A DNA stretch of 33,022 nt, taken from contig WQSU01000001.1 in assembly GCA_009787675.1 (NCBI GenBank), positions 1 through 33,022 on the forward strand, in the 5' to 3' direction. Under the pieces are notes generated by a model that saw only the letters and a list, made by a program, of their open reading frames with translations, had not been told where the DNA came from and did no database searches. The position numbers and the translations under genes were made by a program. This document shows positions 32,791 to 33,022 of this stretch, piece by piece (position 1 is the stretch's first letter; every line of letters begins with the position of its first letter). The DNA is from Lentimicrobiaceae bacterium (GTDB lineage: Bacteria; Bacteroidota; Bacteroidia; Bacteroidales; WCHB1-69).

Positions 32791-32892
32791 TTATTGCTTC
32801 ACCACTTTCTTTACCACATTCCCAAGCTCGTTAGTTATTTTTACAAAGTACAAACCTGCGGGCAGGTGCGTGATGTTGATGAGAGGTGAGTT
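32791..32892 (-). pseudogene. Remnant of a T9SS C-terminal sorting domain
   Basis: On the minus strand, 33 codons before a TAA encode a peptide with INITHLPAGLYFVKI and NVVKKVVKQ, the end of a type A T9SS sorting domain (compare GIGIYFVTI and KMVKI in the protein at the left edge). An in-frame stop lies at 32895-32893, directly upstream, and beyond it the DNA turns into TCATC-type repeats, so no parent gene remains in frame. The YPNP part of the domain is missing. I read it as the tail of a decayed gene; a frameshift from sequencing error is the alternative. Confidence 0.65.
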
Positions 32893-32895
32893 TTA

Positions 32896-32956
32896 TCGTC
32901 TCATCATCTAATCGTCTCATAGTCTCATCATATAATCCTCTAATCACCTCATCACC
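32896..32956. repeat. Degenerate TCTCATCATCTAATC tandem repeat
   Basis: A run of imperfect TCATC/TAATC units next to the decayed T9SS fragment. It contains the 15-mer TCTCATCATCTAATC (32899-32913), also present at 21774-21788. The remaining 66 bases to the window end show no recognisable feature. Confidence 0.8.
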
Positions 32957-33022
32957 GCCTTCTGCCTCAAGACAAATATCATAAAAAAAACACAAAATTC
33001 CTTTTGCCATTACTGAAGATAA

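Noticed and set aside
32831..33010. Minus-strand frame of 59 codons starting MAKGILCFF
   Set aside because: About half is the translation of the TCATC repeat (DETMRRLDDETI), and the rest overlaps the T9SS remnant in another frame. No start signal or family match.

Overview
The window comes from a member of the Bacteroidetes/Bacteroidota, most likely order Bacteroidales; I cannot place it more finely. The signs are two proteins with type IX secretion (T9SS) C-terminal sorting domains plus the remnant of a third, a TonB receptor with a carboxypeptidase-like N-terminal domain, families largely confined to this phylum (DUF3127, DUF4254, MnmD), a plant-like IspG, almost no Shine-Dalgarno sequences, and several matches to the Bacteroidetes -7 promoter element TAnnTTTG. 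No rRNA, tRNA, CRISPR array, transposase or phage gene was seen, so this looks like ordinary chromosome.

Layout. 1-2613: 3' part of a large T9SS-exported adhesin-like protein with a module resembling the gingipain/HagA haemoglobin-binding region. 2638-2740: a palindrome, a strong terminator and a tandem repeat, then an NlpC/P60 hydrolase and DUF3127 gene (minus strand), divergent from kbl (plus). 5416-7023: a small lipoprotein and ispG, which overlaps tail to tail with a minus-strand run clpB-mnmD-U32 peptidase-like (RNA modification family). 12294-15425: a secreted S9 peptidase and a cysteine synthase, both minus. 15538-17886: DUF4254, a glycosyltransferase-9 and a TrmH-type methyltransferase, overlapping tail to tail with aroE. 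19213-23660: a TonB receptor, a second T9SS protein and a BadF/BcrA-type sugar kinase. 28019 down to 23666 (minus): coaX, an outer-membrane barrel protein, a TPR protein and a NapH-like membrane iron-sulfur protein. 28111-30781: a TetR-like regulator divergent from DUF4340-ribD. 32736 down to 30870 (minus): rnfG-rnfE-rnfA, the last part of a ferredoxin:NAD+ oxidoreductase operon, without rnfB, C or D in view.

How the genes work together. Most are housekeeping: isoprenoid, cysteine, shikimate, riboflavin and CoA precursors, RNA modification and protein quality control. The surface-related part is the T9SS proteins, the TonB receptor and the coaX-linked outer-membrane and TPR proteins. Translational coupling is suggested by short overlaps at coaX/barrel protein, DUF4340/ribD and rnfG/rnfE.

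I found no clear new multi-gene system. The unusual points are mostly in the DNA: (a) three genes (kbl, the TonB receptor, rnfE) whose stop codon is a unit of a short tandem repeat that supplies TAA in all three frames; (b) a terminator-like hairpin lying inside the first 25 codons of the sugar kinase; (c) an IspG whose middle domain looks worn down; (d) back-to-back -7 boxes forming inverted repeats in three divergent promoter regions; (e) a palindrome over the predicted -33 box of clpB; (f) a decayed T9SS sorting domain beside a broken-looking rnf operon.
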